Assembly (NCBI GenBank): GCA_910588225.1
Contig: CAJUQT010000013.1
Coordinates: 1 to 64,000 of the forward strand
Direction of reading: 5' to 3'
From: an uncultured Acetatifactor sp.
GTDB taxonomy: Bacteria > Bacillota > Clostridia > Lachnospirales > Lachnospiraceae
DNA length: 64,000 nucleotides
Part shown: positions 1 to 8,288 of the stretch, piece by piece
How positions within the stretch are numbered: the stretch's first letter is position 1
Layout: every line of letters begins with the position of its first letter
Translations under genes and position numbers: made by a program
The notes under the pieces: generated by a model
The model's input: only the letters and a program-made list of their open reading frames with translations
Databases searched by the model: none
What the model was told of the DNA's origin: nothing

Positions 1-442
1 GAAGGTAAAGCACTGATGAAATGCTTTATCTCTTACACTTATATGGTACTAAAAGTGCCTGCGGCACCTTACTTATTCCATGTTCGTCTGGCGACGAACT
101 TTCCTATAATGTAAAAAGTAAGAACCCGCAACAGCGGGTTCTTAAAGGGAGTAATATAAAAGAAAACATGAAAGAGAAAGATATATAGTAAAACTGCCGA
201 AGCAGTATTGTTGTTAGTCGAAGCTGACAGAACCCTAACCTGCTTGCTAAAATTCAACAGCTCCTTTGTTTATGTATCTATCATACTCTGAAAATGTGTC
301 TAAAGTTTGACTGCGGACTTAAGGAATTATAAAATCTTTGTATAATAAATGTATCCTGGGGAAGACATTTTGGAAAAGATATAGTATGATGAATAAAAAG
401 CTTTATGAAGGAAAGCTGTAGACAGATAACTGGAGGTGAAGT
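1..442. other. hairpin-rich region without a convincing gene
   Basis: No credible gene is visible here. Five short perfect inverted repeats of unrelated sequence follow one another: 6-12 with 22-28, 55-59 with 63-67, 82-88 with 93-99, 119-129 with 134-144, and 193-197 with 202-206 (CGAA loop, so a UUCG loop on the minus strand). Several are followed by T-rich DNA on the minus strand. A TTG-started 62-codon minus frame (69-257) has AAAGGAG upstream but contains the strongest hairpin inside it, so it is not called. A TATAAT at 341-346 could be the -10 element for the downstream ATPase gene, but there is no well-spaced -35. Confidence 0.5.
119..149 (-). terminator. probable rho-independent terminator (minus strand)
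   Basis: An 11-bp perfect stem (119-129 with 134-144) closes a 4-nt loop. Read on the minus strand it is followed directly by CTTTTTAC. The stem is GC-rich near the loop, as in intrinsic terminators. The transcript it would end is not identified. Confidence 0.5.
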
Positions 443-1669
443 ATGGGAAGAATAGCAGGAATTGAGATTAAAAATTATGGCTCATTGAAAAAGGTTAAAC
501 TGGGGAAATTATTATTTGACAGTAAGGGAAAAGAACTGACTAATATGAATGCGGTTATAGGTCAAAGCGGAACTGGAAAAAGTACTTTGGCAGATGCATT
601 TGGTTTTCTTGCGGATTGCTTGGAGAAGGGTGTTGAAGTGGCATGTGATCTGAATGGCCGAGGAGGATATGAAAATCTCATATCTCAAGGGGTTGATGAA
701 TGTATAGAGTTCGAGATATATTATAGAGAAACCAGTAATGAACCTCCTATCACATATGAGCTTTCAATTGGATTGGATAAATATAACAGACCTATTATTG
801 AGAAAGAAAGACTACGGCAAAGAAGAGCTAATGAAAGATACGGACGGCCTATGTCTTTTCTATACCTAGAATATGGGAAAGGATTTGCATTTAAGGGCAA
901 CGACAGCGGCTTTTTGGAAGAGGAGAACAAGGAGATTGGAGACAAGGTTGATGTGGAACTGGCAGATCCCAGACAGCTGGGTATTGTGACTTTGGGAGAG
1001 CTGCGGGAGCATCCAAGGATTGTAAAGTTTAAGAATTTTTTAAAAAACTGGTTTTTGTGCTATTTCAGCCCTACAGCGGCCCGTGAAATACCTAATGCCG
1101 GTCCGCAAAAATATTTAAATCGTCTGGGGAATAATGTGAATAATGTGGCACAGTTTTTATATAGAGAGGATCCCAAAGATTTTATGAAGGTGCTTCATAG
1201 TATCCAGACAAAGCTCCCGGGAATCAGGGAAATCAGGCCTGTTAAACTGCAAAATGGTCAGCTGGTACTTGAATTTTTGGAAAAGGGCTTTAATAAACCA
1301 TTTTATTCTCAGAAAATGTCAGACGGTACATTGAAGCTTTTTGCTTATTATCTGTTATTACATGAGAAAGATGCAAGGCCATTGGTGTTTATTGAAGAGC
1401 CTGAAAATGGTTTGTACCATAAGTATCTGGCAGATTTAGCTTTGCAGATGAAGAACAGTATCAAGGGAACCTATTCCAAACAGCTTTTTGTTACAACACA
1501 TAGTCCTTTTTTTGTAAATGCCCTGTCTCCGGAAGAAGTATGGGTATTAGAAAAGCAGGAGGATGGCTTTTCAACTCTTACACGTGCTTCGGAATATGAA
1601 CATGTAAAACAGCTGTGCGAATCTGAAGTTGAGCTGGGAGATTTATGGTACAGTGATTATTTTGGATAA
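443..1669 (+). CDS. AAA/ABC-type (OLD-like) ATPase of a putative two-gene defence pair
   Basis: This is a predicted cytoplasmic ATPase of 408 aa. It has Walker A GQSGTGKST at residues 40-48, a signature-like QKMSDGTLKLFAYYLL near 291-306, Walker B PLVFIEEPENGL near 313-324, and a TTHSPFF H-loop near 350. This architecture matches the SMC/RecF-like AAA_15/AAA_21 ATPases of OLD, RloA and AbiL-type systems. There is little room for a long coiled coil. The start follows an AGGTGAAG site. The next gene begins 16 nt downstream and encodes a DUF4276/TOPRIM-like protein, so the two probably form one operon. Base composition is clearly more AT-rich than the aguA region, which suggests acquisition. The molecular target is unknown and the defence role is inferred from the pairing. 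Confidence 0.85.
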   Translation: MGRIAGIEIKNYGSLKKVKLGKLLFDSKGKELTNMNAVIGQSGTGKSTLADAFGFLADCLEKGVEVACDLNGRGGYENLISQGVDECIEFEIYYRETSNEPPITYELSIGLDKYNRPIIEKERLRQRRANERYGRPMSFLYLEYGKGFAFKGNDSGFLEEENKEIGDKVDVELADPRQLGIVTLGELREHPRIVKFKNFLKNWFLCYFSPTAAREIPNAGPQKYLNRLGNNVNNVAQFLYREDPKDFMKVLHSIQTKLPGIREIRPVKLQNGQLVLEFLEKGFNKPFYSQKMSDGTLKLFAYYLLLHEKDARPLVFIEEPENGLYHKYLADLALQMKNSIKGTYSKQLFVTTHSPFFVNALSPEEVWVLEKQEDGFSTLTRASEYEHVKQLCESEVELGDLWYSDYFG

Positions 1670-1685
1670 AACATGAGGGATATGG

Positions 1686-2366
1686 ATGGACAAATATACG
1701 TATATTGAAATATTAATCGAAGATAAATCAGGAGAGATTCTTGTAAGGCAGATAATGAATAAATATGTGATGAACCGCGAAAATTTCACATATAGAATTC
1801 ATAGTTTTAAGGGAATAGGGAAAATACCGCCAAAGGCGAAAAAGGTATCACAGATAAAGTCAGGGAGGCTGTTGAATGATTTACCTGGGTATCTGAAGGG
1901 GATGAATGCATCCATGGAGGATATACCAGGAAAAAAAGCTATTTTTGTTCTATTGGACAGTGATGATGAGGATTGCGCAAAACTGAAAACGGATTTGGTA
2001 GAGATGTATCAAAAATTACAGATAGAAATACAGGTGTATTTTTGTATAGCAATTGAGGAAATGGAAGCCTGGCTGCTGGGAGACAGTGAGGCACTGATAA
2101 AAGCATATCCAATGGCCAAACGTTCGTTATTACAGAAATATGTTCCGGACAGTATTATTGGAACATGGGAGTATCTTGCAGATATTGTCTATAAAGGTGG
2201 TCTGCATGCCTTAAAAAGAGATGCTACTTCCTATTATGAAATTGGCCTGTTTAAGATTGATTGTGCAGAGAATATTGGAAAGTGGATGGACATCAGGAAT
2301 AATGCCTCCCAGAGCTTTCAGTATTTTATCAGGAAACTGGATAGTTTTTGCGAAAGCAATACATAA
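1686..2366 (+). CDS. DUF4276-like protein with TOPRIM-type acidic motifs
   Basis: This 226-aa protein resembles the DUF4276 family usually found next to an AAA ATPase. Near the N-terminus is EILIEDKSGE (residues 8-17), and near residues 88-96 is VLLDSDDEDC. A glutamate followed by a DxD-type cluster after a hydrophobic strand is the pattern of TOPRIM metal-binding nuclease domains. The segment FCIAIEEMEAWLLGD (about 119-133) is another conserved-looking block. In OLD, Gabija and PARIS-like systems an ATPase works with a TOPRIM nuclease, so by analogy this would be the effector. It shares the AT-rich composition of the ATPase gene. Nuclease activity is inferred, not shown; a non-catalytic partner is possible. 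Confidence 0.72.
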   Translation: MDKYTYIEILIEDKSGEILVRQIMNKYVMNRENFTYRIHSFKGIGKIPPKAKKVSQIKSGRLLNDLPGYLKGMNASMEDIPGKKAIFVLLDSDDEDCAKLKTDLVEMYQKLQIEIQVYFCIAIEEMEAWLLGDSEALIKAYPMAKRSLLQKYVPDSIIGTWEYLADIVYKGGLHALKRDATSYYEIGLFKIDCAENIGKWMDIRNNASQSFQYFIRKLDSFCESNT

Positions 2367-2417
2367 CTCATGATCTGGCTGATAGACAGTTGTAGACCAG
2401 GTGTATAAGGAGATCGT

Positions 2418-3521
2418 TTGCAAAACATGAAAATAATCAAAGATTCCACGCCGTCCGCGGACGGTTTTCGAATGCCGGCAGAATATGAGCTTCATGCCGG
2501 CTGTATCATGATATTCCCGGAGCGGGCGGATTCCTGGCAGTACGGCGGGTATGCGGCCCGGAAGGCCTTTGTGCAGATTGCAGAGGCTATTGCCAGGTCA
2601 GAGAAGGTGACAGTGTGTGCCGGCGGAACTCAGTATGACAATGCCAGGGCCTTATTGCCGGCGCATATCCGGGTGGTGGAAATGTCCGGCAACGACGCCT
2701 GGGCCAGAGATTATGCTCCCACTTTTGTGAGAAATGACGCAGGTGTCATAAGAGGAATTGACTGGGGCTTCAATGCCTGGGGAGGACTGTATGATGGTCT
2801 GTATTTTCCCTGGGACAAGGATAATCAGATGGCCCGGAAGCTTTGTGACCTGTTGGACAAGGATGTGTACTGCAAGCGGGATTTTATCCTGGAGGGCGGC
2901 TCGATTCATGTGGATGGAGAGGGAACCTGCATAGTGACGGAGAGCTGTCTGCTCAGTCAGGGAAGAAATCCGGACCTGTCAAAGGAGGAGATTGAAGAGA
3001 ATCTGAGGGAATATCTGAATGTGTCAAAGATTCTCTGGCTGCCCTGTGGAATTTATAATGATGAGACAAATGGTCATGTGGATAATATCTGTGCTTTCAC
3101 GGCGCCGGGGGAAGTGGCGCTGGCCTGGACAGAGGACGAGACGGATGTGCAGTACGCCATGTCGAAGGCCTGCCTGGAGTATCTGGAGCAATCGGTGGAT
3201 GCCAAGGGCAGGTGGATTAAAGTTCATAAGCTTCCATTGCCGAAGCCTGTGACTATCAGTGCGGAGGAATGCGAGGGACTGGATGCCTGCTGGGACGAGC
3301 CTGCACGCACTCCAGGGGAGAGACTGGCGGCTTCCTATGTGAATTTTTATATTGCCAATGGAAGTATTGTTATGCCGGGCTTTGGAGATCCGGCGGACGA
3401 GGTGGCGAAGAAGATTTTGCAGGGACTTTTTCCGGACAGGGAAGTGATACAGATCTACACAAGGGATATCCTGATCGGGGGCGGCAATATCCATTGTATT
3501 ACACAGCAGATACCGGTGTGA
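2418..3521 (+). CDS. aguA: agmatine deiminase
   Basis: Agmatine deiminase hydrolyses agmatine to N-carbamoylputrescine and ammonia, the first step of the agmatine route to putrescine. The 367-aa length is typical of the family. Visible motifs are NDAWARDYAP, ETNGHVDNI with the active-site His, and the C-terminal GGGNIHCITQQIP, whose Cys360 is the expected nucleophile of this guanidino-group-modifying fold. The start appears to be TTG at 2418, because AAGGAG lies 5 nt before it; the ATG at 2427 would leave 14 nt. The next-but-one gene encodes N-carbamoylputrescine amidase, completing the pathway. The higher GC relative to the upstream pair marks a return to core sequence. Confidence 0.95.
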   Translation: MQNMKIIKDSTPSADGFRMPAEYELHAGCIMIFPERADSWQYGGYAARKAFVQIAEAIARSEKVTVCAGGTQYDNARALLPAHIRVVEMSGNDAWARDYAPTFVRNDAGVIRGIDWGFNAWGGLYDGLYFPWDKDNQMARKLCDLLDKDVYCKRDFILEGGSIHVDGEGTCIVTESCLLSQGRNPDLSKEEIEENLREYLNVSKILWLPCGIYNDETNGHVDNICAFTAPGEVALAWTEDETDVQYAMSKACLEYLEQSVDAKGRWIKVHKLPLPKPVTISAEECEGLDACWDEPARTPGERLAASYVNFYIANGSIVMPGFGDPADEVAKKILQGLFPDREVIQIYTRDILIGGGNIHCITQQIPV

Positions 3522-3584
3522 ACGGCAGGCAAATACTGAATAATCAAAGATACAAATCAGGTTTATATAACGAAAGGATATAGT

Positions 3585-4274
3585 ATGATTGATAGTAGAG
3601 GAGTTAAAGATATTCTATTTGGTTTAGGAGCAGATTTGTGCGGGATAGCGGGTATAGACAGATTTCATGACGCGCCCAAAGGATATCATCCCACAGATGT
3701 TCTGCCAACATGCAAATCAGTTATTTCTTTTGGGTGTAGATTTCCAACAGGAACTCTCAGGTGTAATTCTCCTGTACCTTATACAAGGGTGAGAAATTCT
3801 ATTACATCCAAAATGGACGCAATTGCTCTTGTGTTTTGTATGGAAATGGAAAAGTATCAGATTGCTTGTGTACCAATTCCGACAAATGAAAGCCAGTGGG
3901 ACGAAGAGATGAAAAGATGGCGATCTATTATTTCTCAAAAGCATGCGGCGCAGGCAGCAGGCTTAGGGACAATAGGGAGACATTCTTTACTTATTACACC
4001 GGAATTTGGGAGTATGGTCTGGTTGGGAGCGGTTTTGTGCGAACAGGAATTAGAAAGTGACGAATTAAAGGATCCTGTTTGTAATAATTGTAATGCCTGT
4101 GTAAATATATGTCCGGTAAATGCGTTAGAGCATTTTGAGTTAGATCAACAGGCATGCTGGGATTACGCCTTTGGTGATGATAAAGCAACAAAAAACTGGG
4201 TAATAAGCTGTCATAAATGCAGAGACATTTGTCCTTACAATTTTGGAACAGAAAATTCGTTTATGAAGAAATAG
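3585..4274 (+). CDS. epoxyqueuosine reductase-like 4Fe-4S protein
   Basis: This 229-aa protein resembles the short QueG-like family. It has an N-terminal region like the DUF1730 part of epoxyqueuosine reductase, then two cysteine clusters, CNNCNACVNICP (from about residue 165) and CHKCRDICP (from about 209), which would bind 4Fe-4S centres. True QueG is longer, usually above 300 aa, and carries HEAT-like repeats in some lineages, so this is more likely a QueG-like oxidoreductase of unknown substrate than the tRNA enzyme. It sits between aguA and aguB but is noticeably more AT-rich than both, which suggests a later insertion into the putrescine operon. A cobalamin-dependent role cannot be judged from sequence alone. 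Confidence 0.75.
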   Translation: MIDSRGVKDILFGLGADLCGIAGIDRFHDAPKGYHPTDVLPTCKSVISFGCRFPTGTLRCNSPVPYTRVRNSITSKMDAIALVFCMEMEKYQIACVPIPTNESQWDEEMKRWRSIISQKHAAQAAGLGTIGRHSLLITPEFGSMVWLGAVLCEQELESDELKDPVCNNCNACVNICPVNALEHFELDQQACWDYAFGDDKATKNWVISCHKCRDICPYNFGTENSFMKK

Positions 4275-4367
4275 GCCGGGCTTGGAGCATTGTCAGACGA
4301 GACGAAATGCAGTAACCGTATTTAAAAATATGCAAAAATAATTATAATGGATAAAGGCAGGCATGAC

Positions 4368-5282
4368 ATGGGTTTATATACATACATATCAGAAAATAAA
4401 ACAATAACGGCAGCCGCAGTGCAGATGTACTGCAACCGCCCTGCGGAGGAAAATCTGGCAGCCGCGGAAAAATGGGTGCGGGAAGCGGCGGCGAAGGGAG
4501 CGCAGGTCATTTTACTGCCGGAGCTGTTCGAGAATCGGTATTTCTGTCAGGAGAGGAATTATGACTTCTATAAGCTTGCCTTGCCGCTGGAAGAGAATCC
4601 GGCGATAGAGCGCCTCCGCAGGGTGGCCGCCGAACTGCGGGTGGTGCTGCCATTGAGTTTCTTCGAGCGGGAAGGCAATGTGACTTACAATTCTGTGGCA
4701 ATGATTGATGGGGACGGCAGGGTACTCGGAGTATACCGCAAGACCCATATCCCGGACGATCATTTCTATCAGGAGAAGTTCTATTTTACGCCGGGGAATA
4801 CGGGATTTAAAGTGTGGGATACTGCATATGGGAGAATCGGTGTGGGAATCTGCTGGGATCAGTGGTTCCCGGAGGCGGCCAGATGTATGGCGCTGCTGGG
4901 GGCGGAGCTTTTGCTGTATCCTACGGCTATCGGCTCTGAGCCCATTATTGACTGCGACAGTATGCCTCACTGGCGTCGTTGTATGCAGGGACATGCCGCG
5001 GCAAACGTGGTACCGGTCATTGCTGCCAATCGGATTGGGGAGGAAAAGGTGCTTCCCTCCCCGGAGAATAACGGACAGTCGTCCTCGTTGACTTTTTACG
5101 GATCTTCTTTTATTACTGACGAAACGGGAGAAATTCTGGAGGATGCGGGAAGGACGGAGGAGAAGGTAATTCTGCACTCTTTTGACAGAAGCGCCATAGA
5201 GGAAATGCGTTTCAGTTGGGGATTATTCCGGGATAGAAGGCCTGAGATGTATCGAGAGATATGCGGACAGGCAGGGAGATGA
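4368..5282 (+). CDS. aguB: N-carbamoylputrescine amidase
   Basis: This nitrilase-superfamily amidase converts N-carbamoylputrescine to putrescine, CO2 and ammonia. The Glu-Lys-Cys triad is visible in LPELFEN (about residue 50), YRKTHIPDD (about 124) and GICWDQWFPE (about 162). The length of 304 aa is normal. The frame is open from an ATG at 4347, but that codon lacks a ribosome site. The ATG at 4368 follows AAAGGCAGG by 6 nt and gives a more usual N-terminus. With aguA upstream it completes the agmatine pathway, although a QueG-like gene separates them. Its stop overlaps the start of the next membrane-protein gene. Confidence 0.93.
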   Translation: MGLYTYISENKTITAAAVQMYCNRPAEENLAAAEKWVREAAAKGAQVILLPELFENRYFCQERNYDFYKLALPLEENPAIERLRRVAAELRVVLPLSFFEREGNVTYNSVAMIDGDGRVLGVYRKTHIPDDHFYQEKFYFTPGNTGFKVWDTAYGRIGVGICWDQWFPEAARCMALLGAELLLYPTAIGSEPIIDCDSMPHWRRCMQGHAAANVVPVIAANRIGEEKVLPSPENNGQSSSLTFYGSSFITDETGEILEDAGRTEEKVILHSFDRSAIEEMRFSWGLFRDRRPEMYREICGQAGR

Positions 5283-6886
5283 ATTTTAGCTGTTGCGGGG
5301 TAAAAGCAGAAATGATAAAAGAGAAAGAAGTTGCGGTACAGGAAGGAAAGTGCCTGAGAGAGTCACAGGAATACCGGTTTGCCTTTCGGCAGATTGTGAT
5401 AATGGCTTTTTGTATTTTGATGGTTTTTATCCTGATTCTTTTAGTGCTTTTTGCAGGGAAGATGGAATATTCCTATAAACATTCTTTTCTGCTGGGAAAC
5501 GGGGTGCTGCTTTGCGGAGTGATGCTGGTTGCCGGCGTGGGGACTGCGGGATTACGGAAATGCAGTACTTTGAGGGAGATGGTGGAAAAGCATTCCGGCA
5601 GGGGAATTAGGATATTGACGGTCCTTTTTATTTTTATCCAGATATACATTTGCTATAACGCCTATTTTTATACGGGGTGGGATGTGTCAGTGCTGTTGTC
5701 CGAAGCATTTCGGGTTGCGGAAGACCAGCCGCTGACGGCACTGGAATACTTTTCTTCTTATCCGAATAATCTGCTGCTTCTGCGAATTTTTTCTCTGATC
5801 AGGAAGCTGGACTTGTGCGTGGGTGTTCTGGATGTGCAGCAGGGAATCATGGGAATTCTTTGCGTACAGTGCCTTTTGTCAGGTCTGACGGGATATTTTC
5901 TGTTTCAGATTCTCCGTAAATATACTGTTGTGGGAGCATGGGCAGGGTGGTTCTGCTACCTTGTTCTGGTGGGAACCAGCGGCTGGATATTAATTCCGTA
6001 TTCGGATTCCTGGGGACTGATTTTTCCTGCTGCTATTTTGTATTTATATATAAAATTACAAAACGGAAAGCATACAGGACTGAAATGGGGGCTGCTTGGG
6101 GCGCTTTCCTGCTTTGGATATCACATAAAGCCGCAGATTTCCATTGTTTTTATAGCGGTTGTGATGGTGGAATTATTTCGGAGGAAGCCCAAAAGGCAGG
6201 TGTACAGATGGGGAGTGTGGTATGTGCTGGCCGGGATCTTTCTTTCATCGGTTTTGTATGGCTGGCTCGTGGGGAATTTGACGAAACAGTTGGATGGAGA
6301 GAAAGCTTTTGGAATGTCGCATTATGTCATGATGGGCCTGAACCAGCAGAATAATGGCGGTTATCTGGAGGCGGATGTGGAGTTCTCCAGAAGCTTCCCC
6401 GTAAGGGAAGAGCGTGTGAAAGCAAATTTGGAAGTGGCTGGACAGCGGCTGAAAGACATAGGCGTTCCGGGCTTTGGGCGACATCTTGTCCGGAAACTGA
6501 TGACCAATTATGGAGACGGAACTTTTGGGTGGAGAAACGAGGGAACTTTTTTCTCTTATGTATATGAACTGAAAAACAATCAGGTTTCACCTGCGCTCCG
6601 TAATATCATATGGGGCGATGGTCTGGCAAATGCCGTGAATGAAACCCTTAAGCAGGGGCTCTGGCTTTGGGTGATTATGGTCTCCCTGGGGCTGGCAGGA
6701 TGCCGGAAAACGGCAGATGCTCCGCTGCTTGCGGTTTTGCTTGCGGTAATTGGAACCATACTTTTCGGATTGTTGTTTGAAGCACGGGCCAGGTATGTGT
6801 ACCTTTATATCCCCTTTTATATTGCCGCGGCAGTTCTGGGCTTCCGGAAGATGATGAGATCACTGCATCTGCCCGTCATTCGGTGA
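5279..6886 (+). CDS. multi-spanning membrane protein, GT-C glycosyltransferase-like
   Basis: This is an integral membrane protein of about 535 aa with roughly ten hydrophobic segments. The first external loop carries GWDVSVLLSEA, followed by a YPNNLLLLRI segment and later an IPYSDSWGL motif. An acidic residue in the first extracytoplasmic loop and this arrangement are typical of lipid-linked-sugar GT-C enzymes (PMT/GT39-like), so a role in cell-envelope glycosylation is inferred. The frame is open from 5261. The ATG at 5279 overlaps the aguB stop as ATGA behind GGCAGGGAG and looks more natural, though an ATG at 5312 is also possible. The 3' end overlaps the convergent gene by 11 nt. Confidence 0.7.
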   Translation: MNFSCCGVKAEMIKEKEVAVQEGKCLRESQEYRFAFRQIVIMAFCILMVFILILLVLFAGKMEYSYKHSFLLGNGVLLCGVMLVAGVGTAGLRKCSTLREMVEKHSGRGIRILTVLFIFIQIYICYNAYFYTGWDVSVLLSEAFRVAEDQPLTALEYFSSYPNNLLLLRIFSLIRKLDLCVGVLDVQQGIMGILCVQCLLSGLTGYFLFQILRKYTVVGAWAGWFCYLVLVGTSGWILIPYSDSWGLIFPAAILYLYIKLQNGKHTGLKWGLLGALSCFGYHIKPQISIVFIAVVMVELFRRKPKRQVYRWGVWYVLAGIFLSSVLYGWLVGNLTKQLDGEKAFGMSHYVMMGLNQQNNGGYLEADVEFSRSFPVREERVKANLEVAGQRLKDIGVPGFGRHLVRKLMTNYGDGTFGWRNEGTFFSYVYELKNNQVSPALRNIIWGDGLANAVNETLKQGLWLWVIMVSLGLAGCRKTADAPLLAVLLAVIGTILFGLLFEARARYVYLYIPFYIAAAVLGFRKMMRSLHLPVIR

Positions 6887-8288
6887 GCTTTGCATTGGGG
6901 TAGATCCGTTCCATCCGTTCATCCGGAAAGTGAGAATCCAGAAAGGCATTGAGAGGATTCTCTGCCTCTGTGGCAGCAGGTATGGCGGTATCGGTACTGT
7001 CCGGATTGCTGCCAGCGCCGGAAGTATCGGTGTTGAATATCACGGATGGGACAGAGGTTTGCCGCTCTGAATACCTGGCCAGAGCCAGAGAAGAAAGAAT
7101 CATGTTGAAGATCATAAATACAATCATGCAGTTGCACAGTATTTTTCCTGTCCGCACAGGCAGCTTTTCGATCAGAGCGGAGAGCCTGGGATAAATCATT
7201 TTCAGCCATACCACGGCGGCAATTCCCCAGAAGAAGCAGTACAGCAGATTGATGCGTCCGCCCAGGTTGAAGGCGAAATCGCTGTAATCCCAGAACACGG
7301 TGCCGAAGACCAGTTCGGTAAATACACTGCAGACATATTCATAGACGCCGCCCAGCAGAGTGCCCGCCAGAAAGATATGCCGGTCGTTTTTCTCACGGTA
7401 GCGATATAAAAAGAGGGTAAGCAGAGCACAGCCAAGACCCCACACAATACTGAAAGGACCGTATACCACACTGCTGCGGCTCATGAGGACGCCTGTTGTC
7501 AGGAGACAGAATATGGTCTCGGTGAGATCTCCCAGAAAAGCACCGATGAAAAAGAGAGCAACAAGCTTATAAAAGCTGCATCCCCGGGCGAAGATTTTGG
7601 GTTCACATTTTGCTTTTTCAGATTTTTCCCGGAAATCTTCCACGATGGCTTCTTTGCTGATAGAGGGAAAGGACTTCTGCATACGTTTCTGTACGCCGGC
7701 ATTCAGCCTGTTTTCCAGCAGCCGTGAAGTGTGCCGTATTTCCGCGGACAGCCGGGAAAGGCGTCTGGCGGTGATTTTCATGCCAAGCACGGCCATGGCG
7801 GTGGTGACAAAGTCAAGAATCAGCAGGATGGCGGCCGTCCACTGAACCACAAGTGTGATGAGATTTGGGATATGCCTGAGAGCCCCACACAGCAGAGGGT
7901 TGACAAAAAGCATGGTAACCACCGCCAGCAGTCCCCAGAGCAGGGAGTAGCGGGCGCAGACATAGCCGCCCAGGTTAAAAGGGATATCGGAGTAATCCCA
8001 GAGCTTCTTCCGGAAGATTTTCTCCATTGCCATGCCGGTGGCATATTCCACTATACCGGCCAGCAGCAGGCCGCCCAGGAACAGGAAAAAGGGATTGGCT
8101 GTCAGCTCCGGCAGGAACACTGCGAACAGTACGGCGCTGAAGCCATAGACAGGACACAGCGGGCTGTTGACGAAGCCTCGGTTTACAAATTGCCTTCGGG
8201 TGAAGGCGGCATAACAGACCTCCATGCACCAGCCTGCAAAGGAATAGATAAAAAACAGCCATATGTAGTCTGTCAACGTATAAATCAT
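6876..8288 (-). CDS. CmpB-type ABC transporter permease-like membrane protein, internally duplicated
   Basis: This 470-aa membrane protein matches the putative ABC-transporter CmpB family (PF06541). The family unit is present twice. The N-terminal half carries LWDYSDIPFNLGG and the C-terminal half FWDYSDFAFNLGG, each followed by a similar hydrophobic WGLLAVV/WGIAAVV segment. About ten membrane spans are expected, with a charged central linker near residues 185-235 and a polar C-terminal tail. No ATPase partner is adjacent, so the transporter label rests on the family name only. It converges on the GT-C-like gene and is preceded by a 760-bp region with no intact gene. Confidence 0.8.
   Translation of the reverse strand: MIYTLTDYIWLFFIYSFAGWCMEVCYAAFTRRQFVNRGFVNSPLCPVYGFSAVLFAVFLPELTANPFFLFLGGLLLAGIVEYATGMAMEKIFRKKLWDYSDIPFNLGGYVCARYSLLWGLLAVVTMLFVNPLLCGALRHIPNLITLVVQWTAAILLILDFVTTAMAVLGMKITARRLSRLSAEIRHTSRLLENRLNAGVQKRMQKSFPSISKEAIVEDFREKSEKAKCEPKIFARGCSFYKLVALFFIGAFLGDLTETIFCLLTTGVLMSRSSVVYGPFSIVWGLGCALLTLFLYRYREKNDRHIFLAGTLLGGVYEYVCSVFTELVFGTVFWDYSDFAFNLGGRINLLYCFFWGIAAVVWLKMIYPRLSALIEKLPVRTGKILCNCMIVFMIFNMILSSLALARYSERQTSVPSVIFNTDTSGAGSNPDSTDTAIPAATEAENPLNAFLDSHFPDERMERIYPNAKLTE

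Noticed and set aside
69..257. 62-codon minus-strand frame with TTG start behind AAAGGAG
   Set aside because: The strongest hairpin/terminator of the region lies inside it and the amino-acid sequence shows no family character, so coding is doubtful.
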